From contig NZ_JAMLJK010000001.1 of the NCBI RefSeq assembly GCF_023700005.1, forward strand, positions 1,079,366 through 1,143,365: DNA of 64,000 nt. The letters are read 5' to 3'. This DNA comes from Larsenimonas rhizosphaerae. GTDB lineage: Bacteria; Pseudomonadota; Gammaproteobacteria; Pseudomonadales; Halomonadaceae. The position numbers and the translations under genes are program-made. Shown in pieces: positions 35,827-45,078 of the stretch (position 1 is its first letter; the number at the start of each line of letters is the position of its first letter). Below the pieces are notes generated by a model, which saw nothing but the letters and a program-made list of their open reading frames with translations, was not told where the DNA came from and ran no database searches.

Positions 35827-36776
35827 CGCTTCAGGGTCTCGGCCAGATGATGATACGCCACCAGGTTCTTGCCGATGACGGCCTCGACTTCGTCACCTGG
35901 CAGTAGCCTCACGGGTTGGTTGAGTTTTTTCATGACGGCGGCAAATTCCGGTGAAGAGGCGGCCTGGCTGAATGCGGCGCGCAGTGTCTCGGCGCGCTTG
36001 GCGCTCACGCCATGGGGCACCATCAGGGCCACGATGGAGGGAAATTGAATGTCGTATCCTGACTGCTCAAGCGTGGGCACTTCCGGGAAATCCGGGTCAG
36101 GCTGGTCATCGAGCACGGCAAGCAGCCGTAGCTGGTCACTTTTAACCAGATCGCGGTAGGCAGGCACCAGCGCGATATCGACATGGTGGCCAAGCAGTGC
36201 CGCGGTTGCACCGGCGGCACCGTCAAACGGAACGTGCTGAAGCCTTGCATCGGTGTCGCGTCCCAGCTGAGTAAACGCCAGGCGCGCACCACTCAGGGCG
36301 CCGGCCGTGGCATAGGTGAGACGGGAGCCATCGCGGGCAGCATCAAGCAGTTCCGTCAGGGTGTGATAGGGGCTATCGGCATTGACCAGAACACCATGCC
36401 AGGGCCCGGGATAATTCAGGATCGGCGTAAAATCCTTGAGCGTGTCATAGCCCGTATCACGCAGTGCCGGCGCGACAAAGGAGGGAGAGGAGGTGGTCGC
36501 AATCAGGGTATAACCGTCCGGCGCGGCGCGGGATACCGTGCGCATGGCGTTCACGCCACCACCACCAGGGCGGTTTTCGATGACGACCGGTTGGCCAAGC
36601 AGCGGCTCTGCCAGTCTGGCGAGCTGCCTGGCTGAAATGTCGGTGGTCCCTCCCGCACCATAGGGAACAATCAGGGTAATGGGACGAGCAGGATAGTCAC
36701 TCGCCCAGGCCGGAGAGGCCAGCATGATCAGCAGGGTGCTGAGTAAATAAAGCCAACGGTTTCGAGGTGAACGCAT
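35823..36776 (-). CDS. tctC: TTT-family substrate-binding protein (TctC / Bug)
   Basis: 317 residues from the ATG at 36776 (GGGAG upstream); the in-frame start at 36884 is rejected. Signal peptide WLYLLSTLLIMLASPAWA, then the Bug-family ligand loop RPITLIVPYGAGGTTDISARQLA and VIENRPGGGGVNAMRTV. Bug proteins bind carboxylates such as citrate or aromatic acids. Opens the operon tctC-tctB-tctA-amidohydrolase. Confidence 0.92.
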   Translation of the reverse strand: MRSPRNRWLYLLSTLLIMLASPAWASDYPARPITLIVPYGAGGTTDISARQLARLAEPLLGQPVVIENRPGGGGVNAMRTVSRAAPDGYTLIATTSSPSFVAPALRDTGYDTLKDFTPILNYPGPWHGVLVNADSPYHTLTELLDAARDGSRLTYATAGALSGARLAFTQLGRDTDARLQHVPFDGAAGATAALLGHHVDIALVPAYRDLVKSDQLRLLAVLDDQPDPDFPEVPTLEQSGYDIQFPSIVALMVPHGVSAKRAETLRAAFSQAASSPEFAAVMKKLNQPVRLLPGDEVEAVIGKNLVAYHHLAETLKR

Positions 36777-37020
36777 CGAAACTCTCCCGATGAAGATAAA
36801 TAAAAAAGAGATGCCGAATGGTGAATACATTGACGGAGTGATGATTAAAGCCTTGCCTCGACATGAGTCGTACTGATGTGCCATGACTTTTCATCGTCAT
36901 GTCGGGCCGTTAATGCTACGCCGCTCGGGTGGTTTTAATTATTAAACCTTTGTCTACTTTTGGCGTTTTTCTTCTTTATTATTAATGGCTTGGAGAATTT
37001 TTACCTGAGTTGAAGGCGCA
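36777..37020 (-). promoter_or_regulatory. Promoter region of the first TTT operon
   Basis: About 245 AT-rich bases between tctC and the RraA terminator. No operator could be picked out. Confidence 0.4.
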
Positions 37021-37058
37021 AAAGGGACGCCGGGTAATTGAATATCCGGCGTCCCTTT
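37021..37058 (-). terminator. Intrinsic terminator after the RraA-like gene
   Basis: A 13-bp perfect stem (AAAGGGACGCCGG / CCGGCGTCCCTTT) with a 12-base loop. On the minus strand it ends in four T. It separates the dehydrogenase-RraA unit from the TTT operon downstream. Confidence 0.85.
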
Positions 37059-37114
37059 CATAAATCCGGGGGTAGGGGATTTATTGTTTTACGTTCAGCT
37101 GTAAAACAGTGTGC

Positions 37115-37789
37115 CTAGTTCATTTCGCACCCTGTGGCCTTGAGTGCGGCGCTCACCCAGCTCCGATCGTTCTCACCGGCGTGAATTGCAGCCATTTGCT
37201 TCTCTTCAGCCGCCTGTTTGGCCTGAGCGGCCTCAAGCACGGTCTCTGCATCGTCATAGGGAACGCAAAGCATGCCGTCACTGTCACCGATGATCAGATC
37301 GCCCGGCTCGATGACCATGCCATTCAGGCTGATCGGGGTATTGATTTCGCCCGGACCATTCTTGTAGGGACCGCGATGGGTAACCCCGGCTGCAAAGGTA
37401 GGCAGGTTGGTTTCGCGAAAGCCATCAAGATCGCGTATCGCACCGTTGAGAACAAAGCCGACCACGCCCTTTTTGACCGCATAGGCGAGCATCAACTCGC
37501 CCATCAGGGCGTTGGTGGTGTCACCGCCCGCGTCGCAGACAATGACGTCACCGGGCTGGGCCATGTCGATGGCCTGGTGCAGCATCAGGTTGTCACCCGG
37601 ACGAGTACGCACGGTCAGGGCCACGCCTGCCATTGAGCCCTCGCGGTGCATGGGACGAAGGTCGCTGCCACCGGCAAAGACGCGGGACATGCTGTCACTG
37701 ACCACTGCAACAGGAAGTGCAGCAAAGGCTTCGACGGTGGATGCGTTGACCTGGCGCTGGCGTTTGAGAACTCGGTTGCCGATGGGCAT
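37115..37789 (-). CDS. RraA-family protein (HMG/CHA aldolase-like)
   Basis: 224 residues of the fold shared by RraA and 4-hydroxy-4-methyl-2-oxoglutarate / 4-carboxy-4-hydroxy-2-oxoadipate aldolases. The aldolase metal and substrate motif is visible: GEL, then exactly 20 residues after the Glu, the pair RD in GAIRDLDGF. GPYKNGPGEIN and PGDLIIGDSDGMLCVP follow. The intact G-E-X20-R-D favours an enzyme acting on a branched oxo-acid rather than an RNase E regulator. 57 bp downstream of the dehydrogenase gene, same operon. Confidence 0.85.
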   Translation of the reverse strand: MPIGNRVLKRQRQVNASTVEAFAALPVAVVSDSMSRVFAGGSDLRPMHREGSMAGVALTVRTRPGDNLMLHQAIDMAQPGDVIVCDAGGDTTNALMGELMLAYAVKKGVVGFVLNGAIRDLDGFRETNLPTFAAGVTHRGPYKNGPGEINTPISLNGMVIEPGDLIIGDSDGMLCVPYDDAETVLEAAQAKQAAEEKQMAAIHAGENDRSWVSAALKATGCEMN

Positions 37790-37846
37790 GGTATTACTCC
37801 ATTGAGATGGCCTGAATCTCTGGCCGATATGTCATGAAAAACAGGA

Positions 37847-38839
37847 TCAGGAACAGGTGGTTTCCGGCAGGGTATTGACCATGCGTGCCGGTGGCAGCGC
37901 TGTGCCGGCAATGAGGTCGACAATGCCACTGACCGCCAGAACACCCACGCGTGTACCTGCTTCTTCGGTCACCCCTGCGATGTGCGGTGTCAGGATGACC
38001 CGCTCGGAGCGAGCGAGCGGATTGATGCCTTCCGGCGGCTCGCACTCGAAGGTATCCAGTCCGGCACCGGCAATGTGGCCACTCTCGAGCGCAGCCAGCA
38101 GAGCCTGCTCGTCGATCAGTCCGCCGCGGGAGGTGTTGATGACGTAGCTGTCATTCGGCATCAGGGCCAGTGTTCTGGCATCAAGCAGATGTGCGTTCGC
38201 TTCAGTCAGGGGGCAGTGCAGGCTGACGATGTCGGATCGGGCCAGCAGCGTATCGATGTCATCGATGAACTCGGCACCAAGGGAGCGAATGGCTTCCGGT
38301 GAGGCGTAAGGGTCGTAGACGGCAACATCCAGCCCCAGCCCCTGGACGATTCTGACCACGGCGGCGGCGATGGCACCACCGCCGACCAGGCCCAGGCGCA
38401 TGCCGGATAATTCCCGCCCGAGAAAGTCGGCCTTTTCCCAGTGGCCCTGTCGCATGCCGGCATCCAGCGGCAGCAGACGCTTGACCGTGGCAAACATCAA
38501 TGCGACAGCGTGCTCTGCCACCGAGACCGCATTGCCACCGGCAGCGCGAATGACCTGAACGCCATGATGCGTGGCTGCATCAACATCAATGTTGTCCACG
38601 CCGGCGCCATGCTTGGAAATCACCTTGAGTGACCGGCCGGCTGCAACCGCTTCAGCTCCGAATCGCCCCATGCGTGACACGATGCCTACCGGGTCGTGAC
38701 GGTTGATGTGTTCAACGAGCACCTCCGACGAAGGGTAGGCCGGCGTGTGGTGTACGGCGTAGCCCGCGGCTTCGGCATATTGACGTGCTTCTTCAGCCAG
38801 GTGAGGGCCGGTTACAAGAATGGTGGGGCGGTTCTCCAA
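37847..38839 (-). CDS. D-isomer-specific 2-hydroxyacid dehydrogenase family protein
   Basis: 330 residues. The catalytic Arg, Glu and His are in INTSRGGLIDE, GLDTFECEPPEG and LTPHIAGVTEEAG. The nucleotide-binding loop reads GLVGGGAIA where most relatives have GxGxxG; the last Gly is Ala. NAD(P)H reduces a 2-oxo-acid or the reverse. The substrate is probably an intermediate of the acid pathway served by the neighbouring transporters. Divergent from a LysR gene that likely controls it. Confidence 0.88.
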   Translation of the reverse strand: MENRPTILVTGPHLAEEARQYAEAAGYAVHHTPAYPSSEVLVEHINRHDPVGIVSRMGRFGAEAVAAGRSLKVISKHGAGVDNIDVDAATHHGVQVIRAAGGNAVSVAEHAVALMFATVKRLLPLDAGMRQGHWEKADFLGRELSGMRLGLVGGGAIAAAVVRIVQGLGLDVAVYDPYASPEAIRSLGAEFIDDIDTLLARSDIVSLHCPLTEANAHLLDARTLALMPNDSYVINTSRGGLIDEQALLAALESGHIAGAGLDTFECEPPEGINPLARSERVILTPHIAGVTEEAGTRVGVLAVSGIVDLIAGTALPPARMVNTLPETTCS

Positions 38840-38985
38840 GGTCTCTCTCCATTGATTGTCAGTGGCAGCACACGTGGTGCCAGGTGTCGTTCCTGGGCGG
38901 TTGCCGATTAGAATACAGGTAGTTTTTCTTTATAAAAGCGACTAATATTTTACGTTAAGTGAAGAAAGTCTTAATGGGTAAAAGC

Positions 38986-39867
38986 ATGGACACACGTCAG
39001 CTACGCACGCTAATTGCGATCTCCGAATACGGTACCTTTGCCCGTGCTGCCCGCGAGGTCTGCCTGACGCCTTCGGCCGTCAGCCAGCAGATGCTTGCGC
39101 TGGAGCAGGAACTGGAGGCCTCGCTGTTCAATCGGCAGACGCGTCCGCCAAGTCTCACTCTTCATGGGCTGCAACTTCTTGAAACCGCCCGAAAGGTTCT
39201 GGGACTGGTCGAGGAAACCCGGATTTCCCTGAAGGGCAGCAACGTGTCAAGTTCGCTCAGCATTGGCTCGGTTCGCACCAGTACCATCGCTTTGCTGCCA
39301 CGTGCGATCGTGGCGCTGCGCGAAATATTTCCAGAACTGCATGTGGACCTTCGTGTCGGGATGTCCTCGGCCCTTCTCAGTGATGTCAACGCCGGCCGCC
39401 TGGATCTGGCGGTCGTGGCCGAGCATGCCGGGGTCTCGCGAAACCTTTCCTGGTCCCCGTTCCTGCGTGAGCCGCTGGTCTTCATAGCGCCTCCCGGCAC
39501 ACCGGTAAGACCGGTGCGGGAGTTGCTGGAAACCCTTCCTTTCGTGCACTTTGCAAGCGATGTCCCTCTGGCGGCGCTGATCAACAATGAGCTGACCCAT
39601 CAGGAAGTCAGAACCAGGCACATTGCCGAGATCGACACCATCCCGGCGATCGTCGAGTGTGTCGCGGCGGGGCTGGGGGCATCGGTCGTGCCTGATATTG
39701 CAGTGCGTGAAAATGGCCGTGACATGCTCAAGCTGCCGTTCGGCCGCCCTCAGATCTATCGTCAGATTGGAACGGTACGTCATGCCAACTCGGCCAAGTC
39801 CGAGCTTCTTATGGCCATGCACAACAAGCTGGCAGAGCTTTCCGGCGAATTCGGCGTGTTCATGTGA
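38986..39867 (+). CDS. LysR-family transcriptional regulator
   Basis: 293 residues from the ATG at 38986 (MDTRQLRTLIAISEYGTFAR); starts at 38959 (GTG) and 38974 are also in frame but add a non-conserved tail. HTH: AAREVCLTPSAVSQQMLALEQEL and SLFNRQTRPPSLT. The co-inducer domain follows with no unusual feature. It is divergent from the dehydrogenase-RraA operon and converges with the second TTT operon, so it may control one or both. Confidence 0.9.
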   Translation: MDTRQLRTLIAISEYGTFARAAREVCLTPSAVSQQMLALEQELEASLFNRQTRPPSLTLHGLQLLETARKVLGLVEETRISLKGSNVSSSLSIGSVRTSTIALLPRAIVALREIFPELHVDLRVGMSSALLSDVNAGRLDLAVVAEHAGVSRNLSWSPFLREPLVFIAPPGTPVRPVRELLETLPFVHFASDVPLAALINNELTHQEVRTRHIAEIDTIPAIVECVAAGLGASVVPDIAVRENGRDMLKLPFGRPQIYRQIGTVRHANSAKSELLMAMHNKLAELSGEFGVFM

Positions 39868-39896
39868 TCCAGCGCTGACAGGCCGCTTTCTGCCCC

Positions 39897-40874
39897 TCAT
39901 TTCCATGGATGGCTTTCCCACAGTTTTCTGGCGACGTCGGACTGGGCGTCGTTCAGCTGGCGATAGTCATCTCCGGTGATGATGTCCAGCGTATTGCCCT
40001 GAGCCGCCAGCTCATCGCGCAGCTTTTTGTTGTCGGCCAGCGCCTTGAAGGCCGTCACCAGTCGAGTTTTGACCTTCTCCGGGAGCCCGTGAGGCGCCAC
40101 GAAGCCGCGATAGGAGCCCATTTCGACGTCATAGCCCTGTTCCTTCGCCGTAGGCACGTCAGGCGCGAAGGAGGAGCGCTTGTCATCAAGAACAGCCAGT
40201 ACGCGCAGTTCGTCTTCAAAACCGATGGTCTGGCTCAGGGCCATGGTACCGGCGGCGACGTGGCCGCCGAGCAGGGCGGTGCGTGCCATCGAGGCGCCGC
40301 TGAAGGGGAACAGGTTGAATTCGGTATCTGCCGCTGCGGCCAGCAGCAGGGCACTGAAGTGGTCATTGCCCCCCAGTGATGCCAGGGCCATGCCCACGCT
40401 GCCCGGTTTTTCCTTCGCCGCCTGAATCAGTTCCTTCAGACTGTGATAGGGAGAGGTCTGACTGACGACCAGGGTGTTGGGGTCGTGTACCACGTTGGCG
40501 AGATAGTCAAAGCTGTTGGCGTCGTAGGCCGCCTTGCGGTCGTAGGTCAGTGCCATGGCGGCCGGCAGATTGAAGGTGCCCAGGGTATAGCCATCTGCCT
40601 TGGCCCTGGCCACGCTCGTAAACCCGATCTGGCCGCCGGCACCGGGCTGGTTCTTGATCACCACACGGGCATCATTTCCCAGTTCCTGCTCCAGATATTT
40701 TCCCACCACACGGGCAAGCACGTCGGTGCCCCCGCCGGCGGAGTAGCCGACAATCACTTCGATGGGCTTGCTGTCGGGGTAGTCGGCGAAGGCGGGTGTG
40801 TTGAGTGCGGCCATTGCCTGCGCTGATACGGCAATGGCTGAAATGACCAGTGTTTTCCGAAGCGTTTTGAACAT
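39897..40874 (-). CDS. tctC: TTT-family substrate-binding protein (second copy in the operon)
   Basis: 325 residues with a signal peptide ending NTPAFA and the Bug loop IEVIVGYSAGGGTDVLARVVG. It is clearly paralogous to the binding protein at 44122-45078: both have YLANVV-DPN, SLGG-DHF, PFSG and the end PWK. It is the last gene of the operon tctC-tctB-tctA-amidohydrolase-tctC. Two binding proteins may let one permease take two related acids. Confidence 0.92.
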   Translation of the reverse strand: MFKTLRKTLVISAIAVSAQAMAALNTPAFADYPDSKPIEVIVGYSAGGGTDVLARVVGKYLEQELGNDARVVIKNQPGAGGQIGFTSVARAKADGYTLGTFNLPAAMALTYDRKAAYDANSFDYLANVVHDPNTLVVSQTSPYHSLKELIQAAKEKPGSVGMALASLGGNDHFSALLLAAAADTEFNLFPFSGASMARTALLGGHVAAGTMALSQTIGFEDELRVLAVLDDKRSSFAPDVPTAKEQGYDVEMGSYRGFVAPHGLPEKVKTRLVTAFKALADNKKLRDELAAQGNTLDIITGDDYRQLNDAQSDVARKLWESHPWK

Positions 40875-40934
40875 GTCCTGATCCCTCGTTGTTATTCGTA
40901 TCGTGGTGTTATTCGCATTGAGGTCGTGCCACTG

Positions 40935-41963
40935 TCATGACGACGCCTGGGGTGTCACCCATCCGTCGAAGGCCACGCCATAGGTGCTGGCAGCCGTCTT
41001 CCAGAACAGCTGATCCCGGTCGTTCTGGCTCAGCGCGCGAGTCAGTCGCTTGTAGGCATTCCAGAGTGCGACATAGGAGAACATTCCCTTGTCCACGGGG
41101 AAGTTGCTCTCAAACATGCAGCGCGCCGGACCAAAGGCCTCGAGGCAGGTCTCGAACCAGGGTGCCCAGTCTCTTGCCAGACGTTCGGAGTCCGGGGGCG
41201 CGGGGTGGTGGTGGTAGTCATTGCCGAAAACGGCAAGCCCGAATCCGCCGATCTTGAGGCGCGTGTTGGGCAGGGCAGCGAGTTTCTCGAGGCCTGCGCG
41301 CCAGGCGGCAAAATCAGCCGGTGTTCGTTCACGAAATGGCCCGACGCCGAGTGGACCGCCGCAGTGATTGATGACCACCGTCAGCTCCGGCAGCAGGCGA
41401 GCGAGCGTTTCGACTTCATGCAGCTGTGTCTGGTAGGCCCAGATGTCCAGGGCCAGTCCGGCCCGGGCGACTTCAGCGGCGCCTTGGTGAAATTCCTTTG
41501 AGCGCAGCAGACCATCCGGGGCCGGCCTCGGGTTGGAGCGCACCGCCGGGTCGGGGTGATAGGCCGTGGTATTGCGAATGCCACATACGTGATTCGGGGC
41601 CAGATCCAGCAGGCCATCGAGGGTGTCGCGTACCGCGCTGCCCTGCATGAGGTCGGCAAAGGCAACGATGCCGACCGGATGATTCGGGGCCTGAGCGCTC
41701 CACTCGAGGATCGTTTCGACCTCGCCCAGCGGGTAGAGCGCCTCGGGCCCCGAGCGGCGATATCCGGTGCGACACTGCACGTAGATACTGGCGCGCACGT
41801 CATGGCCGCAGCTCACATCGGCGATGAAGTCCTCGGTGCGATAGCGACTCTCTTCGCGATCCCACAGATGATGGTGCGCGTCCAGAATCGGCTGGGCCGG
41901 GTCCAGCACCGACTCATCAGTCAGTGCCAGCCATGCTTCCCGGATCGAGGCATGAGGTGTCAT
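40935..41963 (-). CDS. Amidohydrolase-2 family hydrolase
   Basis: 342 residues from an ATG sharing its A with the tctA stop (TGATG). Metal residues: LDAHHHLWD (HxH) and VINHCGGPLG. The final acidic position reads MFESNFPVDKG instead of GSDWP, a variant found in a COG3618 subgroup. It is longer than the homologue at 32987-33799. Likely a lactone or amide hydrolase for the imported compound; substrate unknown. Confidence 0.85.
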   Translation of the reverse strand: MTPHASIREAWLALTDESVLDPAQPILDAHHHLWDREESRYRTEDFIADVSCGHDVRASIYVQCRTGYRRSGPEALYPLGEVETILEWSAQAPNHPVGIVAFADLMQGSAVRDTLDGLLDLAPNHVCGIRNTTAYHPDPAVRSNPRPAPDGLLRSKEFHQGAAEVARAGLALDIWAYQTQLHEVETLARLLPELTVVINHCGGPLGVGPFRERTPADFAAWRAGLEKLAALPNTRLKIGGFGLAVFGNDYHHHPAPPDSERLARDWAPWFETCLEAFGPARCMFESNFPVDKGMFSYVALWNAYKRLTRALSQNDRDQLFWKTAASTYGVAFDGWVTPQASS

Positions 41964-43471
41964 CACTCGGCGACTCGTTTGGCCTTGCGCGCACGCATCA
42001 GCCGTGAGAAGAGCGGTGACAGTATCACCAGCAGGATCATGCCGATCAGCACCTTGGCCGTCGGGCTGGAGGCCAGAATGTCCCAGTTACCGCCACCGAT
42101 GCGCAGTGCAAGACGCAGGTTCTGTTCGGCAAATCCTCCCAGAATCAGCCCCAGTACAACCGGTGGCAGCGGGAACTTCAGCTTGTCCATGAAATAGCCG
42201 ATCAGGCCAAAGCCGAGCATCAGATAGACATCGAACATGCGGCCATTGATCGAGTACACGCCGATGAACACCAGGGAGATGATGATGGCGCCCAGCAGCG
42301 GTCGTGGCAGGCGCAGCACCTGTGCAAAGCTGTTGGTGGCCAGCGCTCCCCCGAGGAAGATCAGCAGGATGGCGGCAAACAGGAACTGCCACATGAAGCC
42401 AAAGACGATTTCAGGGTTGTCACGGAACAGCATGGGGCCGGGCTGCAGGCCGTGGATCAACAGTCCACCGAGCATGACGGCAGCAACCGCCGTGCCGGGA
42501 ATGCCCAGCGTCAGCGCCGGGATCAGTGCGGCGGCAGTATCGGCATTGTTGGAGGTTTCCGAGGCAGCAACGCCTTCCGGTTCGCCCTTGCCCCAGTCAT
42601 CCGGGTTTTTGGAGGCTCGGCGGGCTTCGTTATAACTGAGAAACGCTGCCATGGAGCCGCCGGCGCCAGGCAGGATGCCGACAAACACGCCGATGATTGA
42701 AGAGCGTACCCAGGTCTTCCAGTACTTCAGCATGCCGGGGATGGCCTTCCAGATGCTGGTGGTATTGAGTCGGCCGGTATTTTCGGTGTCGAAATCGCGG
42801 ATTTCCTCAAGCAGGCCGATGGCCGGTGGCAGTGCATAGAGCCCGACCAGCAGCACGACGATATTGATGCCGTCGAGCAGCTCCAGGTGCCCAAAGGTGT
42901 AGCGCTCGGCGCCGGTAATGGTGTCGGCACCGACGAGGGAGACAAAGACACCAAAGGCTGCGCTGATCAGCCCCTTGATCACATCACCGCCGAGCAGGAA
43001 AACGATGGCCGACATGCCGAATACCGCCACCCAGAAAATCTCGGTCGGACCGAAAAGCAGCGTGACCTTGGCCAGCGGAGGAGCCAGCAGCATCAGGACC
43101 AGCGCCGAGACGATACCCCCCAGTGCAGAAGAGACCACGGCGACCTGAAGTGCATAGCCACCACGGCCCTGCTGAGCCATCGGGTAACCATCGAAGCTGG
43201 TGGCGACGGCGGCAGGCGTTCCGGGAATGCGCAGCAGCACAGCGGGGATTGAACCGCCGTACATGGCCCCGTTGTAGATACCGGCCATCATGCCAAGGGC
43301 GACCAGCGGATCCATGCCGAAGGTAAAGGGAATCAGCACCGAAATGGCCATGGTGGCGCTGAGGCCGGGCAGGGCGCCTACGCAGATACCGGCAACAACG
43401 CCGACAATGACCGCCAGGAGATTGCCCATGGACAATACGGACGGTAGTGCATCAATAAGATTGCCGTACAT
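41963..43471 (-). CDS. tctA: TTT-family large permease (TctA)
   Basis: 502 residues with the family start (GICVGALPGLSATMAISVLIPFTFGMDP) and the second-half signature GILPGAGGSMAAFLSYNEARR, then GEPEGVAASETSNNAD. Same architecture as the copy at 33796-35301 but clearly diverged. It starts 12 bp after tctB and its stop overlaps the amidohydrolase start. Confidence 0.93.
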   Translation of the reverse strand: MYGNLIDALPSVLSMGNLLAVIVGVVAGICVGALPGLSATMAISVLIPFTFGMDPLVALGMMAGIYNGAMYGGSIPAVLLRIPGTPAAVATSFDGYPMAQQGRGGYALQVAVVSSALGGIVSALVLMLLAPPLAKVTLLFGPTEIFWVAVFGMSAIVFLLGGDVIKGLISAAFGVFVSLVGADTITGAERYTFGHLELLDGINIVVLLVGLYALPPAIGLLEEIRDFDTENTGRLNTTSIWKAIPGMLKYWKTWVRSSIIGVFVGILPGAGGSMAAFLSYNEARRASKNPDDWGKGEPEGVAASETSNNADTAAALIPALTLGIPGTAVAAVMLGGLLIHGLQPGPMLFRDNPEIVFGFMWQFLFAAILLIFLGGALATNSFAQVLRLPRPLLGAIIISLVFIGVYSINGRMFDVYLMLGFGLIGYFMDKLKFPLPPVVLGLILGGFAEQNLRLALRIGGGNWDILASSPTAKVLIGMILLVILSPLFSRLMRARKAKRVAE

Positions 43472-43483
43472 GAGATATCCTCG

Positions 43484-43963
43484 TTAGCGCAGGAAGAATT
43501 CGGTGGGCAGTTCCTGCCCCATCAGCAACACGAAGATGATCGCGATGCCGCCTGTAAAAATCAGATCGGCAAGCAGTACGCCCTTCAGGCTTCGGTACCC
43601 GAAGCACCAGGCCACCACCGGAATCATGACAGCCGTTGCGGTGTAAAAGCCCAGCAGGGCGACGGCGGCGACATAGATCGCAATGGATGCCACGATGCCG
43701 AAAAAGCGTTTGGCATCATCGAAGACCTTGATGGGCGCCACGGTCTGGCGCCGACGGCGCAGTACACAGCGTCCGATCAGCAGGACGCCAAGCAGGATAA
43801 GCGCCGAGAGCATGGTGACCGGCAACAGTGCTGTCATGCCGGGCATATCCGAGGTGCGCGTCAGAAGTACGCCTGCGCCGAGCACGATGACCGTACCGGC
43901 GATCAAATCCGGATCGATGCCGCGAGAGGACTCGCTGGCCGTGTTAGTGGGTTCACTGGTCAT
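43484..43963 (-). CDS. tctB: TTT-family small permease (TctB)
   Basis: 159 residues, four hydrophobic helices (LIAGTVIVLGAGVLL, LLPVTMLSALILLGVLLIG, FGIVASIAIYVAAVALLGFYTATAVMIPVVAW, GVLLADLIFTGGIAIIFVLL). Sequence motifs are weak, so the call rests on size, topology and position between tctC and tctA. Confidence 0.82.
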   Translation of the reverse strand: MTSEPTNTASESSRGIDPDLIAGTVIVLGAGVLLTRTSDMPGMTALLPVTMLSALILLGVLLIGRCVLRRRRQTVAPIKVFDDAKRFFGIVASIAIYVAAVALLGFYTATAVMIPVVAWCFGYRSLKGVLLADLIFTGGIAIIFVLLMGQELPTEFFLR

Positions 43964-44121
43964 GGGATATGTCTCATGAAGTCGCGTTGGAGCCAGTCAC
44001 GACAGGCCGGCAATGACGAGTCGGTCATGCCGGTTGAACCACCACGCGGTCATTGGGAAATGGCATGGTGGTTCCGTCGTGAAGGTCATGTGTCAGAAAA
44101 ACCGGGATAACGAGCGCAGGC

Positions 44122-45078
44122 TTACTTCCAGGGAGTGGTTTCCCAGATGCGTTTTGCCAGTTCCAGCTGCTCGGCGTTGAGGGTCTTGAAGTCATCGCCC
44201 AGAGCCAGTTCTGTCGGGTTGCCGGACCGGCGCATGGCCTGCTGGAAATCAGGGTCGTCGTAGGTTTTCTGGAAGGCGTCGAGCAGTTTGGCCCTGACGT
44301 TTTCAGGCAGATTGGCCGGCGCCACGAAGCCGCGAAGCGCCCCGTTGACCAGATCGAATCCCTGCTCCTTGAAGGTAGGGATGTCTTCCGCCATGGAAGA
44401 GCGCTTCTCGGAGGCGATGCCCAGTACGTTCAGCTCATCGCGGAAGGCCACGACTTCGGAGATGTTGATGATGCCCATGGTGACGTGGCCGCCCATCAGC
44501 GCGCTGCGGGCCGGAGCTGAACCGGAGAAGGGCACGACGGTATAGTCGGCCTTGGTGACATCGGTGAGCTTTTGCAGGAAGAAATGGTCATCGCCGCCCA
44601 GGCTCGACATGGCGACCGTTACCGCACCGGGACGCTTTTTGGCCGCTTCGACCAGCTTGTCCATGGTGTCGATGTCACTGTTTTTGGGAGTAACGATGAC
44701 ATTGGGGTCGTTCACGACGTTGGCCAGGTAGGTAAAGCTGTCGGCATTGTAATCGGCATTGCGATCAAGCGTTCTGGCCATGGTGCCCGGCAGGTTATAG
44801 GTGCCGATCTTGTAGCCATCGGGTTTGGCTTCGGCGACCGCTGTAACGCCAATCTGACCACTGGCGCCCGGCATGTTCTTGACCACTACCGAGACATCAT
44901 TACCCAGGTACTTCTCCAGAAAGGGAGCCGTGGTCCGGGCCATGACATCGGTGCCACCGCCGGCGGCAAAGCCGACAATCAGGTCGATGCGTTTTTCGGG
45001 ATAGTCCGCCAGTGCAGCCGTGGACATGCCGCTCGACAGAACCAGCGCTGCGGCAATGGCAATTGATTTAAAACCCAT
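44122..45078 (-). CDS. tctC: TTT-family substrate-binding protein (TctC / Bug)
   Basis: 318 residues; signal peptide ends TAALA, then IDLIVGFAAGGGTDVMARTTA and VVVKNMPGASGQIGVTAV. First gene of the second TTT operon, with AAGGGG upstream. It is followed by a 158-bp gap before tctB, longer than usual. Paralogue of the protein at 39897-40874. Confidence 0.92.
   Translation of the reverse strand: MGFKSIAIAAALVLSSGMSTAALADYPEKRIDLIVGFAAGGGTDVMARTTAPFLEKYLGNDVSVVVKNMPGASGQIGVTAVAEAKPDGYKIGTYNLPGTMARTLDRNADYNADSFTYLANVVNDPNVIVTPKNSDIDTMDKLVEAAKKRPGAVTVAMSSLGGDDHFFLQKLTDVTKADYTVVPFSGSAPARSALMGGHVTMGIINISEVVAFRDELNVLGIASEKRSSMAEDIPTFKEQGFDLVNGALRGFVAPANLPENVRAKLLDAFQKTYDDPDFQQAMRRSGNPTELALGDDFKTLNAEQLELAKRIWETTPWK

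Noticed and set aside
32987-38839. A complete protocatechuate 4,5-cleavage or gallate pathway
   Set aside because: Only LigI-like and aldolase-like genes are present; ring-cleavage dioxygenase, LigC and LigJ homologues are absent, so the pathway cannot be claimed.
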